From contig NZ_JAEKJZ010000006.1 of assembly GCF_017309185.1 (NCBI RefSeq), forward strand, positions 391,110 to 455,109: a stretch of DNA of 64,000 bases, read 5' to 3'. How positions within the stretch are numbered: position 1 is the first letter of the stretch; the number at the start of each line of letters is the position of its first letter. Shown piece by piece: positions 46,203 to 56,052 of this stretch. The notes under the pieces are model-generated. The model did no database searches, had not been told where the DNA came from, and saw only the letters and a program-made list of their open reading frames with translations. The translations under genes and the position numbers were made by a program. The stretch is from Roseibium aggregatum. Lineage in GTDB: Bacteria; Pseudomonadota; Alphaproteobacteria; Rhizobiales; Stappiaceae.

Positions 46203-46964
46203 ATGTTGAAAAGATTGCTGTCGGAGTCCGTCTCGCTCGTTTTCGGAAACCTCGAGGTTGTTTTCAAGACCTGCGGCAGCTGGATCGTGCTCCAGTTTGT
46301 CCTGATGACAAGTGCCCGGCTCGTCGTCGGGTCTGCCGGTCAACAGGCCGACCCTTCGGTTCAGGCCGTCTTCTTTTCTCTCGCGATCATGGTTTTCACG
46401 CTGGTGTCTTCGGCGAGTATTTCCGTTGCCTGGCATCGTTTCGGCCTGCTTGGAGACAAGCCCGGTCTCATCCATCTGAAGTTTTCGCGGATCGAGCTCA
46501 GTTTCGTTCTCAAGATGCTCCTGCTCGGCCTGTTTGTCCTCGGTTTATGGCTGGTGGTGCTGCTAGTTCACAACCTGATCCTGGTGCCCGCATTCACGAT
46601 CGTCTTCGGGCTTCTGCTGCTTTTCTTCGCCATCCCGGCTTTCTTCCGTTTGTCGCTTATCCTGCCCGCGACCGCCGTCGAGCGACCGATCGGACTTGGC
46701 GAAGCGTATTCCGTCAGCGCAGGGCTCGGTTGGTACATGTTCTTCGCATCCGTCATCCTGGCACTGCCTTTCGCGCTGGCGAACCTGGGAATTCAGTATC
46801 TTTTGCAGGCGGCGTCCGGAAGCATTCCGCTTCTCTTCATTCAGATCAAAATCCTGATCCTGAACGTGCTTCTGCAGATCATCGTGACCGTGCTCGGCAT
46901 TTCCGTCCTCACCGGCGGATACCGGATTGCGATGGAAAGGAAGACCAACGGGACAGGGAATTAG
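46203..46964 (+). CDS. Polytopic membrane protein, paralogue A
   Basis: A 253-residue protein with about six membrane segments and no signal peptide. The central motif FRLSLILPATAVERPIGLGEAYSVSAGLGWYM is also found, diverged, in the next gene, so the two are tandem paralogues. The pattern of a conserved R-x-x-x-x-x-P-A-x-A-V-[ED] followed by a G-L-G-W segment recalls bacterial DUF975/YciC-like membrane proteins, but the match is not firm. GGGG lies seven bases before the ATG. Confidence 0.75.
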   Translation: MLKRLLSESVSLVFGNLEVVFKTCGSWIVLQFVLMTSARLVVGSAGQQADPSVQAVFFSLAIMVFTLVSSASISVAWHRFGLLGDKPGLIHLKFSRIELSFVLKMLLLGLFVLGLWLVVLLVHNLILVPAFTIVFGLLLLFFAIPAFFRLSLILPATAVERPIGLGEAYSVSAGLGWYMFFASVILALPFALANLGIQYLLQAASGSIPLLFIQIKILILNVLLQIIVTVLGISVLTGGYRIAMERKTNGTGN

Positions 46965-46978
46965 GGTACGTACCCTAA
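46961..46978. promoter_or_regulatory. Perfect 18-bp palindrome at the end of paralogue A
   Basis: TTAGGGTACGTACCCTAA is a perfect dyad that includes the TAG stop of the first gene and lies 107 bp before the next paralogue's start. It may be an operator for the second gene or a short hairpin; no T tract follows. Confidence 0.45.
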
Positions 46979-47085
46979 GCTCGGGTCCCCTTTTCAACGT
47001 GATTTAAAGGTTCGTGACCTAGCGTTATTCCGCGAAATTCTTACTTTAAGTCGGTATCCAAGGACACCAATCGCGGGGGCAATGC

Positions 47086-47973
47086 ATGTTCATCACCGTT
47101 CTGGAACGGTCCGTATCGCTGGCGCAGCATAATGTCGGGACACTGTTCAGGAGCGGCTGGGCCTATATGCTGCTGCTTCTGGCGCTGAATTTCGTCATTG
47201 GCTCGGCGCTGATGCCGGAGGACGGCTTCAAGACCGTTTCCTACATGACGGAGCCGGTGGACAAGCCGGACGAGGGCGCGTTCAGGGGATTGGCGGCGGT
47301 TGCCAATCTTCTGGTCGGCTTTTCCATCGCCATCGCCTATGTCCGGCGGATCCTGATCGACGCGCACGACTTTCCACTTGTTTTCGGCGGACGGACGGCA
47401 CGGGTTATCATCAACCAGATCGTCCTGAGCCTGATCGGAATGCTGTCGCTGGTGCCGTTGGTGATTGTGGCCTCGCTTCTGGCGGCGGTGACCGCCGGCT
47501 TCGGTCTCCTGTTGATGTTTCTGGCGCCCTTCGTCGCGCTGATGGTCGTTCAGCGCTTTTCCGTGGTCCTGCCGGCCGCCGCGGTCGACGACCCCCTGAC
47601 ATTCAGGGAAAGCTGGCACGCGACGTCGGGCCTCGGCTGGGCGATGGCCTTTTCGGCCCTGGTGATGAGCCTTTTGGCAGGTTTTCTGGTCGTTGTGTGG
47701 GGCCTGTTTTTGAACCTTTGCGACAGGGTGGTGCCGGACGGCACACTGTTGCAGCAGATCGGCTCCGCCGTCCTTCCCATGGGCACCATGCTGATCCTGG
47801 TCTGGGTCTTCGCAAGCCTGCACGCCACCTTCTACGGTTTGATCCGGGAGCGTTTCGCGGAACGGATCAGGCTCAGGTCGGAGGATCTGTCCAAAGCGGA
47901 AGAGCAGCGGTTGACCGCAAGGACGCGGGCGCAAAAGGCGATTTCCGGGGCGCAGCGCATGGACCGGCGCTGA
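47086..47973 (+). CDS. Polytopic membrane protein, paralogue B
   Basis: A 295-residue protein with about six membrane segments and a charged cytoplasmic C-terminal tail (LRSEDLSKAEEQRLTARTRAQKA). The segment RFSVVLPAAAVDDPLTFRESWHATSGLGWAM matches that of the preceding gene. The loop after the first helix is acidic (PEDGFKTVSYMTEPVDKPDEG). GGGGG precedes the ATG. Function unknown; tandem duplication with divergence suggests a heteromeric pair. Confidence 0.75.
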   Translation: MFITVLERSVSLAQHNVGTLFRSGWAYMLLLLALNFVIGSALMPEDGFKTVSYMTEPVDKPDEGAFRGLAAVANLLVGFSIAIAYVRRILIDAHDFPLVFGGRTARVIINQIVLSLIGMLSLVPLVIVASLLAAVTAGFGLLLMFLAPFVALMVVQRFSVVLPAAAVDDPLTFRESWHATSGLGWAMAFSALVMSLLAGFLVVVWGLFLNLCDRVVPDGTLLQQIGSAVLPMGTMLILVWVFASLHATFYGLIRERFAERIRLRSEDLSKAEEQRLTARTRAQKAISGAQRMDRR

Positions 47974-48199
47974 TCCGGCGGCGTCACTTTTTGTCATTCC
48001 CTTGTTGCAGCGCGTCTATAACTGGTCAAATGTTGTGCCGGAATTTTCTGCAAGCGGAACCCGGACCTGCCGGCGTCCGTTTGCATCCCGTCAGGCTCGG
48101 AAACGGGCCTCTGGCGCATTCGAAATACGGATGGGTTTCGCGGGAAAGGCAGAACAGGTCTTTCAGCCGAAATTCGTCCAAAGTCCTGGGAGTTTACCT

Positions 48200-48982
48200 A
48201 TGCTTGCCAACAAAACCGCTGTCGTCACCGGCTCCACCTCCGGGATAGGACTGGGCTGTGCCCGGGCTTTCGCCGCCAAGGGCGCAAATGTCGTTATCAA
48301 TGGTCTTGGCGACGCGGACGAGATCGAAAAGACCCGTGCCGCGATCGAGGTCGATTTCGGTGTGCGCTGCACCTATTCTCCCGCCAACATGCTGAAGGGC
48401 GACGAGATCGCGGCGATGATCGCGGACGCGGACAAGGAGTTCGGCTCGGTCGACATTCTGGTGAACAACGCCGGTATCCAGTATGTCTCGCCGGTTGACG
48501 AGTTCCCGATCGAAAAGTGGGATGCCATCATCGCGATCAATCTGTCCTCGGCGTTTCATGCCATCCGCGCGGCCGTTCCGGGGATGAAGAAAAACGGCTG
48601 GGGCCGGATCATCAACACCGCCTCCGCCCATGCGCTGGTCGCCTCGCCTTACAAATCCGCCTATGTCGCCGCCAAGCACGGCATTGCCGGGCTGACCAAG
48701 ACGGTGGCGCTGGAAGTGGCCCAGCAGGGCATCACCGTCAACGCCATCTGCCCGGGTTATGTCTGGACCCCGCTGGTCGAAGCCCAGATCCCGGACACCA
48801 TGAAGGCGCGCAACATGACCGAGGAGCAGGTCAAGAACGACGTCATGCTGGCGGCCCAGCCGACCAAACAGTTCGTTACCATCGAACAGGTCGCCGGCTA
48901 CGCCGTGTTCCTGTGTTCCGACGATGCCGCGTCGATCACCGGCTCCATCCTGCCGATCGACGGCGGTTGGACGGCGCACTAA
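48200..48982 (+). CDS. bdhA: D-beta-hydroxybutyrate dehydrogenase
   Basis: A 260-residue short-chain dehydrogenase that interconverts 3-hydroxybutyrate and acetoacetate with NAD, the exit step of polyhydroxybutyrate breakdown. The cofactor motif is TGSTSGIG (10-17), the catalytic residues S142, Y155 and K159 (SAYVAAKHG), and the C-terminal block AAQPTKQFVTIEQVAG is specific to BdhA. The ATG at 48200 follows CTGGGAG. A patatin gene follows 45 bp downstream, a frequent pairing in alphaproteobacteria that fits PHB or lipid turnover. Confidence 0.95.
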   Translation: MLANKTAVVTGSTSGIGLGCARAFAAKGANVVINGLGDADEIEKTRAAIEVDFGVRCTYSPANMLKGDEIAAMIADADKEFGSVDILVNNAGIQYVSPVDEFPIEKWDAIIAINLSSAFHAIRAAVPGMKKNGWGRIINTASAHALVASPYKSAYVAAKHGIAGLTKTVALEVAQQGITVNAICPGYVWTPLVEAQIPDTMKARNMTEEQVKNDVMLAAQPTKQFVTIEQVAGYAVFLCSDDAASITGSILPIDGGWTAH

Positions 48983-49027
48983 GTGCAGAAGGCATCCGAA
49001 CCGGGCTTAACGAGAAGAGGGCCTTGA

Positions 49028-50041
49028 GTGGCCAATTCAAAGAAAATCAATCTGGCCCTTCAGGGCGGAGGCGCGCATGGCGCCTTCACCTGGGGGGTCC
49101 TGGACGGCTTTCTGGAAGACAGCCGGCTGACCATCGACGGGGTCAGCGGCACGTCCGCGGGCGCCATGAATGCGGTCGTTCTGGCCAGCGGCATGGAAGC
49201 CGGTGGCGAGGACGGCGCGCGGGAAAGCCTGGAAGCCTTCTGGCACGAGGTCAGCAACCGGGCGCGGTTCAGCCCCATACAGCGGTCCGCCATCGATGTG
49301 CTGATGGGCGAATGGAGCCTGGACCATTCGCCGACCTACCTGTTTTTCGACCTCGTTTCGCGCTTCGCGTCGCCCTACGAGTTCAATCCCCTGAACATCA
49401 ATCCCTTGCGCGAAGTGGTTGCCGAAATCGTCGATTTCGACAAGGTCCACTGTTGCTCGCAGATGCAACTCTTCATTTCCGCGACGAATGTCTTCACCGG
49501 CAAGATCCGTGTGTTCCGGGAACGGGAAGTGACGCTCGACGCCGTGATGGCGTCCGCCTGCCTGCCGCATCTCTTTCAGGCGGTCGAGATCGATGGCGAG
49601 CCCTATTGGGATGGCGGCTACATGGGAAATCCGCCCCTCTATCCCCTGATCTACAACACCGGGACCCCTGACATCGTCCTGATCCAGATCAACCCGGTCG
49701 AACGGCGTCAGGTCCCGAAATCCGCGCGTGAGATCGTCAACCGGCTGAACGAAATCACCTTCAATTCGACGCTGATGCGCGAATTGAGGGCAATCGATTT
49801 CGTGACGCGGCTGATCGAGGAAGGCAAGTTGTCGAGCGAGGACTATACCAAACTGCACATGCACAGGGTTTCGGCGACGGAACTGGTTCCGCTGCAGGCT
49901 TCCTCCAAGTTGAACGCGGAGTGGGCGTTTCTGACCGAACTTCGCGATCTCGGCCGGGAAACCGCGAAAGAATGGCTCGACGCAAACTACGACGCCATCG
50001 GCGAACAGTCGACGATCGATCTGCATCGGGAAATCCAGTGA
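49028..50041 (+). CDS. Patatin-like phospholipase
   Basis: A 337-residue lipid acyl hydrolase. The oxyanion hole is GGGAHG (13-18), the nucleophile S43 in GTSAG, and the dyad aspartate D195 in DGGYMG. The family acts on membrane lipids or on stored polyester; the position after bdhA suggests PHB metabolism. The GTG start follows AAGAGGG. No signal peptide: it is cytoplasmic or membrane-associated. Confidence 0.92.
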   Translation: MANSKKINLALQGGGAHGAFTWGVLDGFLEDSRLTIDGVSGTSAGAMNAVVLASGMEAGGEDGARESLEAFWHEVSNRARFSPIQRSAIDVLMGEWSLDHSPTYLFFDLVSRFASPYEFNPLNINPLREVVAEIVDFDKVHCCSQMQLFISATNVFTGKIRVFREREVTLDAVMASACLPHLFQAVEIDGEPYWDGGYMGNPPLYPLIYNTGTPDIVLIQINPVERRQVPKSAREIVNRLNEITFNSTLMRELRAIDFVTRLIEEGKLSSEDYTKLHMHRVSATELVPLQASSKLNAEWAFLTELRDLGRETAKEWLDANYDAIGEQSTIDLHREIQ

Positions 50042-50593
50042 CGCAATCTTCCGTTGCGTTAACCTTCTCTTCACCACGTTTGCATCCGGCATTGCAGATT
50101 GCAATGCACGGTCAGTGAAGAAAGTCTGAATGGAATCAGTATTTTGTGTTGAAGTCTTCAGATGACTCTATATCTGGCGTTCGGCGATGGTTCAGCAAAT
50201 TGGCAAGACTTTTGCGATTGGATTGGCACGCTGATTGTCAGGTAGTGCGTCGTCAGCGCCTTATGGATGGAAGAAGCGGGCATCTGCGACCCCGCTCGCT
50301 TCTTCCCTCTCACCTTTCCTTCCAAATCCGGCCGTCTTCTGGAACTCCTGTCCCAAGAGCGAACCTTGTCCCATCGCACGGGTCATGGCGAATCTCGCCC
50401 GGCAACAGCTTTTTTTCTCTGCGAATGCTCTTGCGTTGACCGGGCAGTGGCGTATTCCTGAAACGGCTTTGTTGTATCAACACTCATTCTTGCGGAACTG
50501 TCAGGTGGCGGCGGCGGAACGATGGTTGATACAAGTCCTTTACCTGCCGGCTTGGACGCCTATCTAAAATTCAAGTGATACAAGGGATTGGCT
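50042..50593. other. Long intergenic region with several inverted repeats
   Basis: Between the patatin and pentapeptide-repeat genes there is no credible protein frame. Visible structures are GCATTGCA-GAT-TGCAATGC (50089-50107) and a 10-bp stem GGAAGAAGCG/CGCTTCTTCC (50269-50306) followed by a pyrimidine-rich run. TTGTATCAAC/GTTGATACAA dyads lie at 50472-50534. A small RNA in 50110-50310 is possible but unproven. Confidence 0.4.
50472..50584. promoter_or_regulatory. Three TGATACAA boxes before the pentapeptide-repeat gene
   Basis: TTGTATCAAC at 50472-50481 is the exact inverse of GTTGATACAA at 50525-50534. A third copy, TGATACAAG, at 50576-50584 overlaps the ribosome binding site and is spaced 49 bp from the second. 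The layout is that of a looping repressor that would block translation or transcription start. Confidence 0.4.
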
Positions 50594-51427
50594 ATGTGCG
50601 AAAGGAAGCCCCGGGTTCTGACCGGTCTGATCGGCCTTATGGCGGTCTGGGCCACCGTTGACGGCGCTGCCGCGGGCAGCGACACCGAACGGATGGCCGA
50701 GATCAAGCGAGACGGCGGGTGCGTGCGCTGCGATCTTGAGCTGGCCGAACTCCGGTATCTCAACATGGACGGCGGAGATTTCTCCCGGGTCAATCTGCGC
50801 GAAGCGGACTTGAAGGAAGTCGTCCTGACGAATGCCAATTTCCGCCGCGCCGACCTCCGGCGCGCGGAAGCGGAGCGCGCCGACTTCTCGGGTTCGGACT
50901 TCACCGACGCCAGCATGCGCTCCGTCGATCTGGAAAAGGCGGATCTTACCGGAGCGATCTTGAAAGAGGCCGACCTCAGGGATGCGGACATGCATTACAG
51001 CCTGATTTCGGGAACCGATTTCGAGAACGCGGATCTGAGAAATGTAACCTTCATCCGCTCGGTCGCGAAGAATGCGTCCTTCAAACGGGCCAAGATGGAC
51101 GAGGTCAATCTGGAGCGTGTCGACCTGACCGGCGCCAATCTGCAAAGGGCGCGAATCCGGGACGGGAAACTGGACCGCGTCGATGCGGTCAACGCGGACT
51201 TCTCCGGCGCGGACCTTTCCGGCGTTCGCATGGTGAGCGCGGATCTGTCGAAGGCGAACCTGACGAATGTGAATTTCGACGGAGCGCTGTTGCGCCGGAC
51301 ACGCCTGGCCGGGGCGGATCTGACCGGCGCCTATAACCTGGACCCCAATCGGATCCTGGACGCCTGCGGCGACGAGACGACGAAGCTGCCGAAGGGAATC
51401 GAACTGCCGGACTGCACCGACGAGTGA
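50594..51427 (+). CDS. Exported pentapeptide-repeat protein
   Basis: A 277-residue protein with a signal peptide (VLTGLIGLMAVWATVDGAAA) and then about 30 consecutive A(D/N)LXX-type pentapeptides (VNLREADLKEVVLTNANF..., ADFSGADLSGVRMVSADL), forming a right-handed quadrilateral beta-helix. The first mature residues carry CVRCDLELAELRY, a CxxC pair typical of bacterial exported pentapeptide proteins. C-terminal LDACGDETTKLPKG may cap the helix. The role is unknown. The ATG at 50594 follows AAGGGA. Confidence 0.85.
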   Translation: MCERKPRVLTGLIGLMAVWATVDGAAAGSDTERMAEIKRDGGCVRCDLELAELRYLNMDGGDFSRVNLREADLKEVVLTNANFRRADLRRAEAERADFSGSDFTDASMRSVDLEKADLTGAILKEADLRDADMHYSLISGTDFENADLRNVTFIRSVAKNASFKRAKMDEVNLERVDLTGANLQRARIRDGKLDRVDAVNADFSGADLSGVRMVSADLSKANLTNVNFDGALLRRTRLAGADLTGAYNLDPNRILDACGDETTKLPKGIELPDCTDE

Positions 51428-51437
51428 TGTCCGGTGA

Positions 51438-52241
51438 TCAGTCGAAGATGTCGAAGGCGAAGCGGTAGCTGACGCCGACGCCGAAACTGAACTGATCCTT
51501 GCTTCCGCCTTCGGCGATCGGGCTGTTGGCGGCGTCGCCGATGAGACGGTCATAGCCGCCTTTGACGTGGAAACGGATGTCGTCGTTGAAGTCGTAGCTC
51601 GCGATTGCCGCCAGGCCCAGGCTCTTGAAACCGGCGCTCGGGCTGTAGGCGCTCAGCCGTCCACCGCTCGCCGCCGCTTCCCTGGCGGAGACCCCGAAAT
51701 AGGTGTCCATATAGTCGGAGGAAGCGAAAGCCGCGCGCGGGCCGAGGCTGACTTCCCATTTCTCACCCGGATAGAAAATTCCGTCGACGCCGAGTTGGCC
51801 GACCTGGCCCGTATGACCGTTGAAGCCCTGGCGGACTTCCGCGAACGCACGGAAATGCTGGGTCCGGAAACCGCCGCCGAGACCGAGTTCAAGCGCCCAG
51901 TCGACCGTGTCGGTGCCCGTCAGGTCGGAACTGTCGCTGGCCTTGCGCTCGCCGATGAAGTTGAAGGACGGGAAGAAGAAGATGCCGTTGCGCCGCCGCC
52001 CGTCGACCACCTGTCCGAGACCGGGCAGATAGAACCGGCCGACGGAGACGATCGGGAAGGGGTAGATCAAGTAGCTGTCCGCGGCCTCGTAGCGCGGCTG
52101 GACAATGGCGCCAACGCCGAGATCTACGACGAACTGGCGGTTTGCGTCCTCGGCGGAAATCTGCCCGCTTTCGGCCTGAACGGCTCCGGACGTGACGATC
52201 GCTGAGAGGGCAAGTGCGGCGCGCGACAACAGTTTGAACAT
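51438..52241 (-). CDS. MipA/OmpV family outer-membrane protein
   Basis: A 267-residue beta-barrel protein with a signal peptide (ALALSAIVTSGAVQA-ES). The family fingerprint is GVGAIVQPRYEAADSYLIYPFPIVSV, then alternating amphipathic strands ending in the aromatic FGVGVSYRFAFDIFD. MipA scaffolds peptidoglycan enzymes in E. coli and OmpV-like members are osmo- or antibiotic-linked porins; the function here is open. It converges on the pentapeptide gene with 10 bp between them. Confidence 0.9.
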   Translation of the reverse strand: MFKLLSRAALALSAIVTSGAVQAESGQISAEDANRQFVVDLGVGAIVQPRYEAADSYLIYPFPIVSVGRFYLPGLGQVVDGRRRNGIFFFPSFNFIGERKASDSSDLTGTDTVDWALELGLGGGFRTQHFRAFAEVRQGFNGHTGQVGQLGVDGIFYPGEKWEVSLGPRAAFASSDYMDTYFGVSAREAAASGGRLSAYSPSAGFKSLGLAAIASYDFNDDIRFHVKGGYDRLIGDAANSPIAEGGSKDQFSFGVGVSYRFAFDIFD

Positions 52242-52478
52242 TCATCCACTTCCATGGGGAGAGAACCTTGGCTGGAAGATAGCACGAGTGCGGGTTACTC
52301 AAAGCCTAACTTTAGCGGGTTTTTCCGGACTGTTGCATTTCGGCATCGCAGGGCGGGCGAAGCCTTCTCATGGTCATTTGTTCAACCTGGCCGGTTTTCG
52401 TCACAGAGTGGTTCAATCCGGCTGAGAAATGCACTAAATGAGGGCGAAACCGAATTTCGAACGGCAACGGACCAGACC

Positions 52479-52775
52479 ATGACCGCACTCTTCAATGTCA
52501 TCCTGCTCGCGCTGGAGCTTTACACCTACGTGATTATCGCCAGCGCGATCTTTTCCTGGCTCTATGCCTTCAATATCGTCAATTCCAACAATCAGGTCAT
52601 CAATTCCATCGGCCGTGTTCTCTACAACCTGACCGAACCGGCACTCAGACCGATTCGCCGTTTCATGCCGGATCTCGGCGGCGTCGATATCTCACCCGTG
52701 ATCTTGCTGCTGCTGATTATCTTTGTCCGCCAGATCATCATCATCAATCTGTTGCCGATGGTCCGCGGATACTGA
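52479..52775 (+). CDS. YggT family protein
   Basis: A 98-residue inner-membrane protein with two hydrophobic segments. YTYVIIASAIFSWLYAFNIV near the start and LTEPALRPIRRFMPDLGGVDISP in the middle are the YggT signature. YggT relatives are implicated in cell division, osmotic response and, in plastids, photosystem assembly. The ATG at 52479 gives the family length; the longer frame upstream is not supported. Confidence 0.92.
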   Translation: MTALFNVILLALELYTYVIIASAIFSWLYAFNIVNSNNQVINSIGRVLYNLTEPALRPIRRFMPDLGGVDISPVILLLLIIFVRQIIIINLLPMVRGY

Positions 52776-52790
52776 AGGTTCTGACGGGAA

Positions 52791-52820
52791 GAAGAAAAAG
52801 CCCGGGCGATAGGCCCGGGC
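52791..52820 (-). terminator. Rho-independent terminator of the trxA-like/Lon-N/Trm112 operon
   Basis: GCCCGGGC (52800-52807) and GCCCGGGC (52813-52820) form an 8-bp stem; on the minus strand it is followed by TTTTTCTTCTT. It sits 96 bp past the Trm112 stop and may also serve the yggT gene from the other side. Confidence 0.85.
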
Positions 52821-52915
52821 CCCGATTGCAGGCTCCCACCGAAGAGCCGTTCCGGCGCCATGCGATGCCGCTTTGAGGTACGCCCGCCGAAGTGGCTCCA
52901 CAAGGTCGTCGGGGC

Positions 52916-53107
52916 TTAATCCTCCAGGGCCCTTGCCTCGTCCGGCAGCATGATCGGGATTCCATTGCGGATCGGATAGGCGAGCTTGGCGGCGCGGGAG
53001 ACCAGTTCCTGCTTCTGGGCGTCGTATTCCAGAGCGGCCTTGGTCACCGGACAGACGAGCAGTTCCAGGAGTTTCCGGTCGACAGGGCGGTCGGTTGTTT
53101 CGGTCAT
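52916..53107 (-). CDS. Trm112 family protein (YcaR-like)
   Basis: A 63-residue zinc-ribbon-like protein: LLVCPVTKAALEYD, then LAYPIRNGIPIMLPDEAR, the UPF0434/Trm112 fingerprint. Only one of the two usual CxxC halves is seen, as in other bacterial members. Trm112 activates methyltransferases in eukaryotes; bacterial partners are not established. The start MTETTDRP at 53107 follows GAAAGCCCGCCC. It is the last of a three-gene run with Lon-N and CnoX genes. Confidence 0.9.
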   Translation of the reverse strand: MTETTDRPVDRKLLELLVCPVTKAALEYDAQKQELVSRAAKLAYPIRNGIPIMLPDEARALED

Positions 53108-53146
53108 GGGCGGGCTTTCACTCTTCAGTCTCAATACGGGCGGGGC

Positions 53147-53824
53147 TTACTGCAGGGTCGACCCGCCGTCGTTCTGCGTCTTGGCAAGATCCATCTCGGT
53201 GATCGCGATCAGCGTTTCGGCCCGGGTCTTCAGGTCGCGGGCTTCCAGGAGAGCCTGTTTCTCCTGGGGGCCGTAGGGGCACATGATACACAGCGCGTTA
53301 ACGAGAACTTCCGTTTCCGCCTCCGAAACGCTCTCCCAGTCCGCGTCCAGATTGTTGGCGCTCAGATAGTCGCGGAGCGTCTTCAGAAGGCCGTTGCGGT
53401 CGACGTCCTCCTCGCCCTCGCCGCATCTGAGATCATGCGCGAAGGCGGCATAGTCGCACTCGACCTCGCGGAACCTGCTGTAGGACTTCACTTCCTGGCC
53501 AAGAGCGAACCGGGTCACGCCCTGAAGCGAGACCAGATACCGGCCGTCGCCGGTTTCCTGAAAGCTGGTCAGCCGGCCGACGCAGCCGACAGGACACAGC
53601 GCCGGCCTGTCCGGGTCGCCGGCAACGCGGTCCGTGGAGGGCTGGACCATACCGATCAGCCGGTTGCCGGAAAGGGCGGCGTCGATCATGTCGATATAGC
53701 GCGGTTCGAAAATGTTGAGCGGCAGCTGGGTCCTGGGCAGCAGCAGGGCGCCTGACAGCGGAAATACCGGCAGCACAGGCGGCAGATCCGCAATCGTTTC
53801 GTAAATTGCATTGCCCGCCTGCAT
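53147..53824 (-). CDS. LON peptidase substrate-binding (Lon-N) domain protein
   Basis: A 225-residue protein of the Lon N-terminal PUA-like domain alone (LPVFPLSGALLLPRTQLPLNIFEPRYIDMI, then GRLTSFQETGDGRYLVSLQGVTRF). No ATPase or protease part is present. The ATG at 53824 is preferred; a frame running further upstream crosses into the neighbouring gene. It is conserved beside CnoX-type thioredoxins and Trm112 in alphaproteobacteria, suggesting a shared proteostasis role. Confidence 0.92.
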   Translation of the reverse strand: MQAGNAIYETIADLPPVLPVFPLSGALLLPRTQLPLNIFEPRYIDMIDAALSGNRLIGMVQPSTDRVAGDPDRPALCPVGCVGRLTSFQETGDGRYLVSLQGVTRFALGQEVKSYSRFREVECDYAAFAHDLRCGEGEEDVDRNGLLKTLRDYLSANNLDADWESVSEAETEVLVNALCIMCPYGPQEKQALLEARDLKTRAETLIAITEMDLAKTQNDGGSTLQ

Positions 53825-53895
53825 GTGTCTGCCTTGATTGTCTTCGACGAGATCCGTAATTCGTTCTCTGTAATGTGTGTCAGTTCCGCCGGCCG

Positions 53896-54894
<999 letters not shown>

Positions 54895-55022
54895 GTGCCC
54901 GCCTCATGCTTTGCGGCCGGTCCGCGTTTCCGTCCGGCCAGTCTGTTCCTTGAATTGGCTCTAACATGGAACCGTGGCGCCCGAAATACAAACGCCAATA
55001 CAAACGCCCGATCCCGGAAGAA

Positions 55023-55544
55023 TTAAAGGCCCGCCGCTTTCGCTTCCTCGCTGACCGCCAGAACCTGTGGGTCATGACCGCAGGCCCGGGCGAATTTCAG
55101 CAGGTCCCCGGCCCTGATCGCCGTGGAGGCATCGTTTTTCAGCGGATGATAGTTCAGGATCTCATGCTGCATCATGGCAGCATCGAAGACCGGGGTGACA
55201 CGAAGCGCCTCGCGGTCGTTGATCAGCGAGAAGGGCGTCACGGAGCCGGGCTCCACGCCGAGCACCTCCATCAGAAGGTCCGCGTTGCCGAAGGACACCC
55301 GGCCCTGGGCGCCGATGATCTGATGCACCTTTTTAAGGTCGATCTCCGCGTCGTGCAGGGCGACGATCAGGAACAGGCGCCCCTTCTTGTCCTTGACGAA
55401 CAGGTTCTTGGTATGCCCGCCGGGAATTTGATCGTGCAGCTCGCCCGATTCCGCGACGGTGAAGACCGGCTGGTGGTCCACCGTCGAAACATCGATGCCG
55501 AGTTCGGCGAAAAAGCTCATGAGGTCGTCGCGGCTTGCGGGCAT
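55023..55544 (-). CDS. Prolyl-tRNA editing domain protein (ProX/YbaK-like)
   Basis: A 173-residue free-standing INS-type editing domain. KNLFVKDKKGRLFLIVALHDAEIDLK and GRVSFGNADLLMEVLGVEPGSVTPFSLIN carry the family motifs, including the conserved lysine and the GSVTPF loop. It hydrolyses mischarged tRNA-Pro (for example Ala-tRNA-Pro) in trans. The start is a clear ATG; it reads away from the tRNA-Gly gene. Confidence 0.92.
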   Translation of the reverse strand: MPASRDDLMSFFAELGIDVSTVDHQPVFTVAESGELHDQIPGGHTKNLFVKDKKGRLFLIVALHDAEIDLKKVHQIIGAQGRVSFGNADLLMEVLGVEPGSVTPFSLINDREALRVTPVFDAAMMQHEILNYHPLKNDASTAIRAGDLLKFARACGHDPQVLAVSEEAKAAGL

Positions 55545-55783
55545 GTCCGGTCCTGAAATTAAATAACTTGAGGCTGTTTAGAGCATTTCCGGCCCGGCCC
55601 ACAAGGGCGAAATCGTCGCAAAACCCTTTGAAATCGGCGCTTTTCCGGTCGGGGAAGTTCGCAAAACCCACAGAAAGACAGCTAAAAAAATTTCTGAAAT
55701 TTCGGTGTTGCAATCCGTCTCCGCATAGTTCATATACTGCGCCACCGACGCCGGGCCGGTCAGGACCGGATGGCGGACATTCT

Positions 55784-55858
55784 GCGGGTGTAGCTCAGGG
55801 GTAGAGCACAACCTTGCCAAGGTTGGGGTCGAGGGTTCGAATCCCTTCGCCCGCTCCA
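55784..55858 (+). tRNA. tRNA-Gly (GCC)
   Basis: A 75-nt cloverleaf with a 7-bp acceptor stem (GCGGGTG/CGCCCGC, one G-U pair), D loop TAGCTCAGGGGTAG, anticodon GCC in CAACCTT-GCC-AAGGTTG, T loop GGTTCGAATCC, and encoded CCA end. The AT-rich element DNA begins directly after it, so its 3' end is the probable attachment site. Confidence 0.97.
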
Positions 55859-55871
55859 AATTCTAAGTAAA

Positions 55872-55905
55872 CAAAAGCCGCGGAGAGTCGCGGCTTTTGT
55901 TTTTT
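55872..55905 (+). terminator. Terminator downstream of tRNA-Gly
   Basis: CAAAAGCCGCG and CGCGGCTTTTG form an 11-bp stem, with T residues at 55900-55905. It may end the tRNA transcript or the convergent element transcript. Confidence 0.85.
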
Positions 55906-55949
55906 CTAGTGCCACTTTTCATTCATTATTCAAATGCTCAAAAGGCGGC

Positions 55950-55967
55950 GGTTACCGCGCGGTTACC
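55950..55967. repeat. Paired GGTTACC boxes near the left attachment site
   Basis: GGTTACCGCGCGGTTACC holds two GGTTACC copies 11 bp apart (one helical turn), 92 bp inside the element. A similar pair in inverted orientation lies at 59961-59979 just upstream of the integrase gene. They are candidate arm-type sites for the integrase or excisionase. Confidence 0.5.
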
Positions 55968-56052
55968 ATTTTATCGAAATGAGAATGTGTGACGTTGCTT
56001 TGCAGTGGGATATACTAAAATTTTAGCTAGCTGACGTTTAGTTAAGCCTTTG

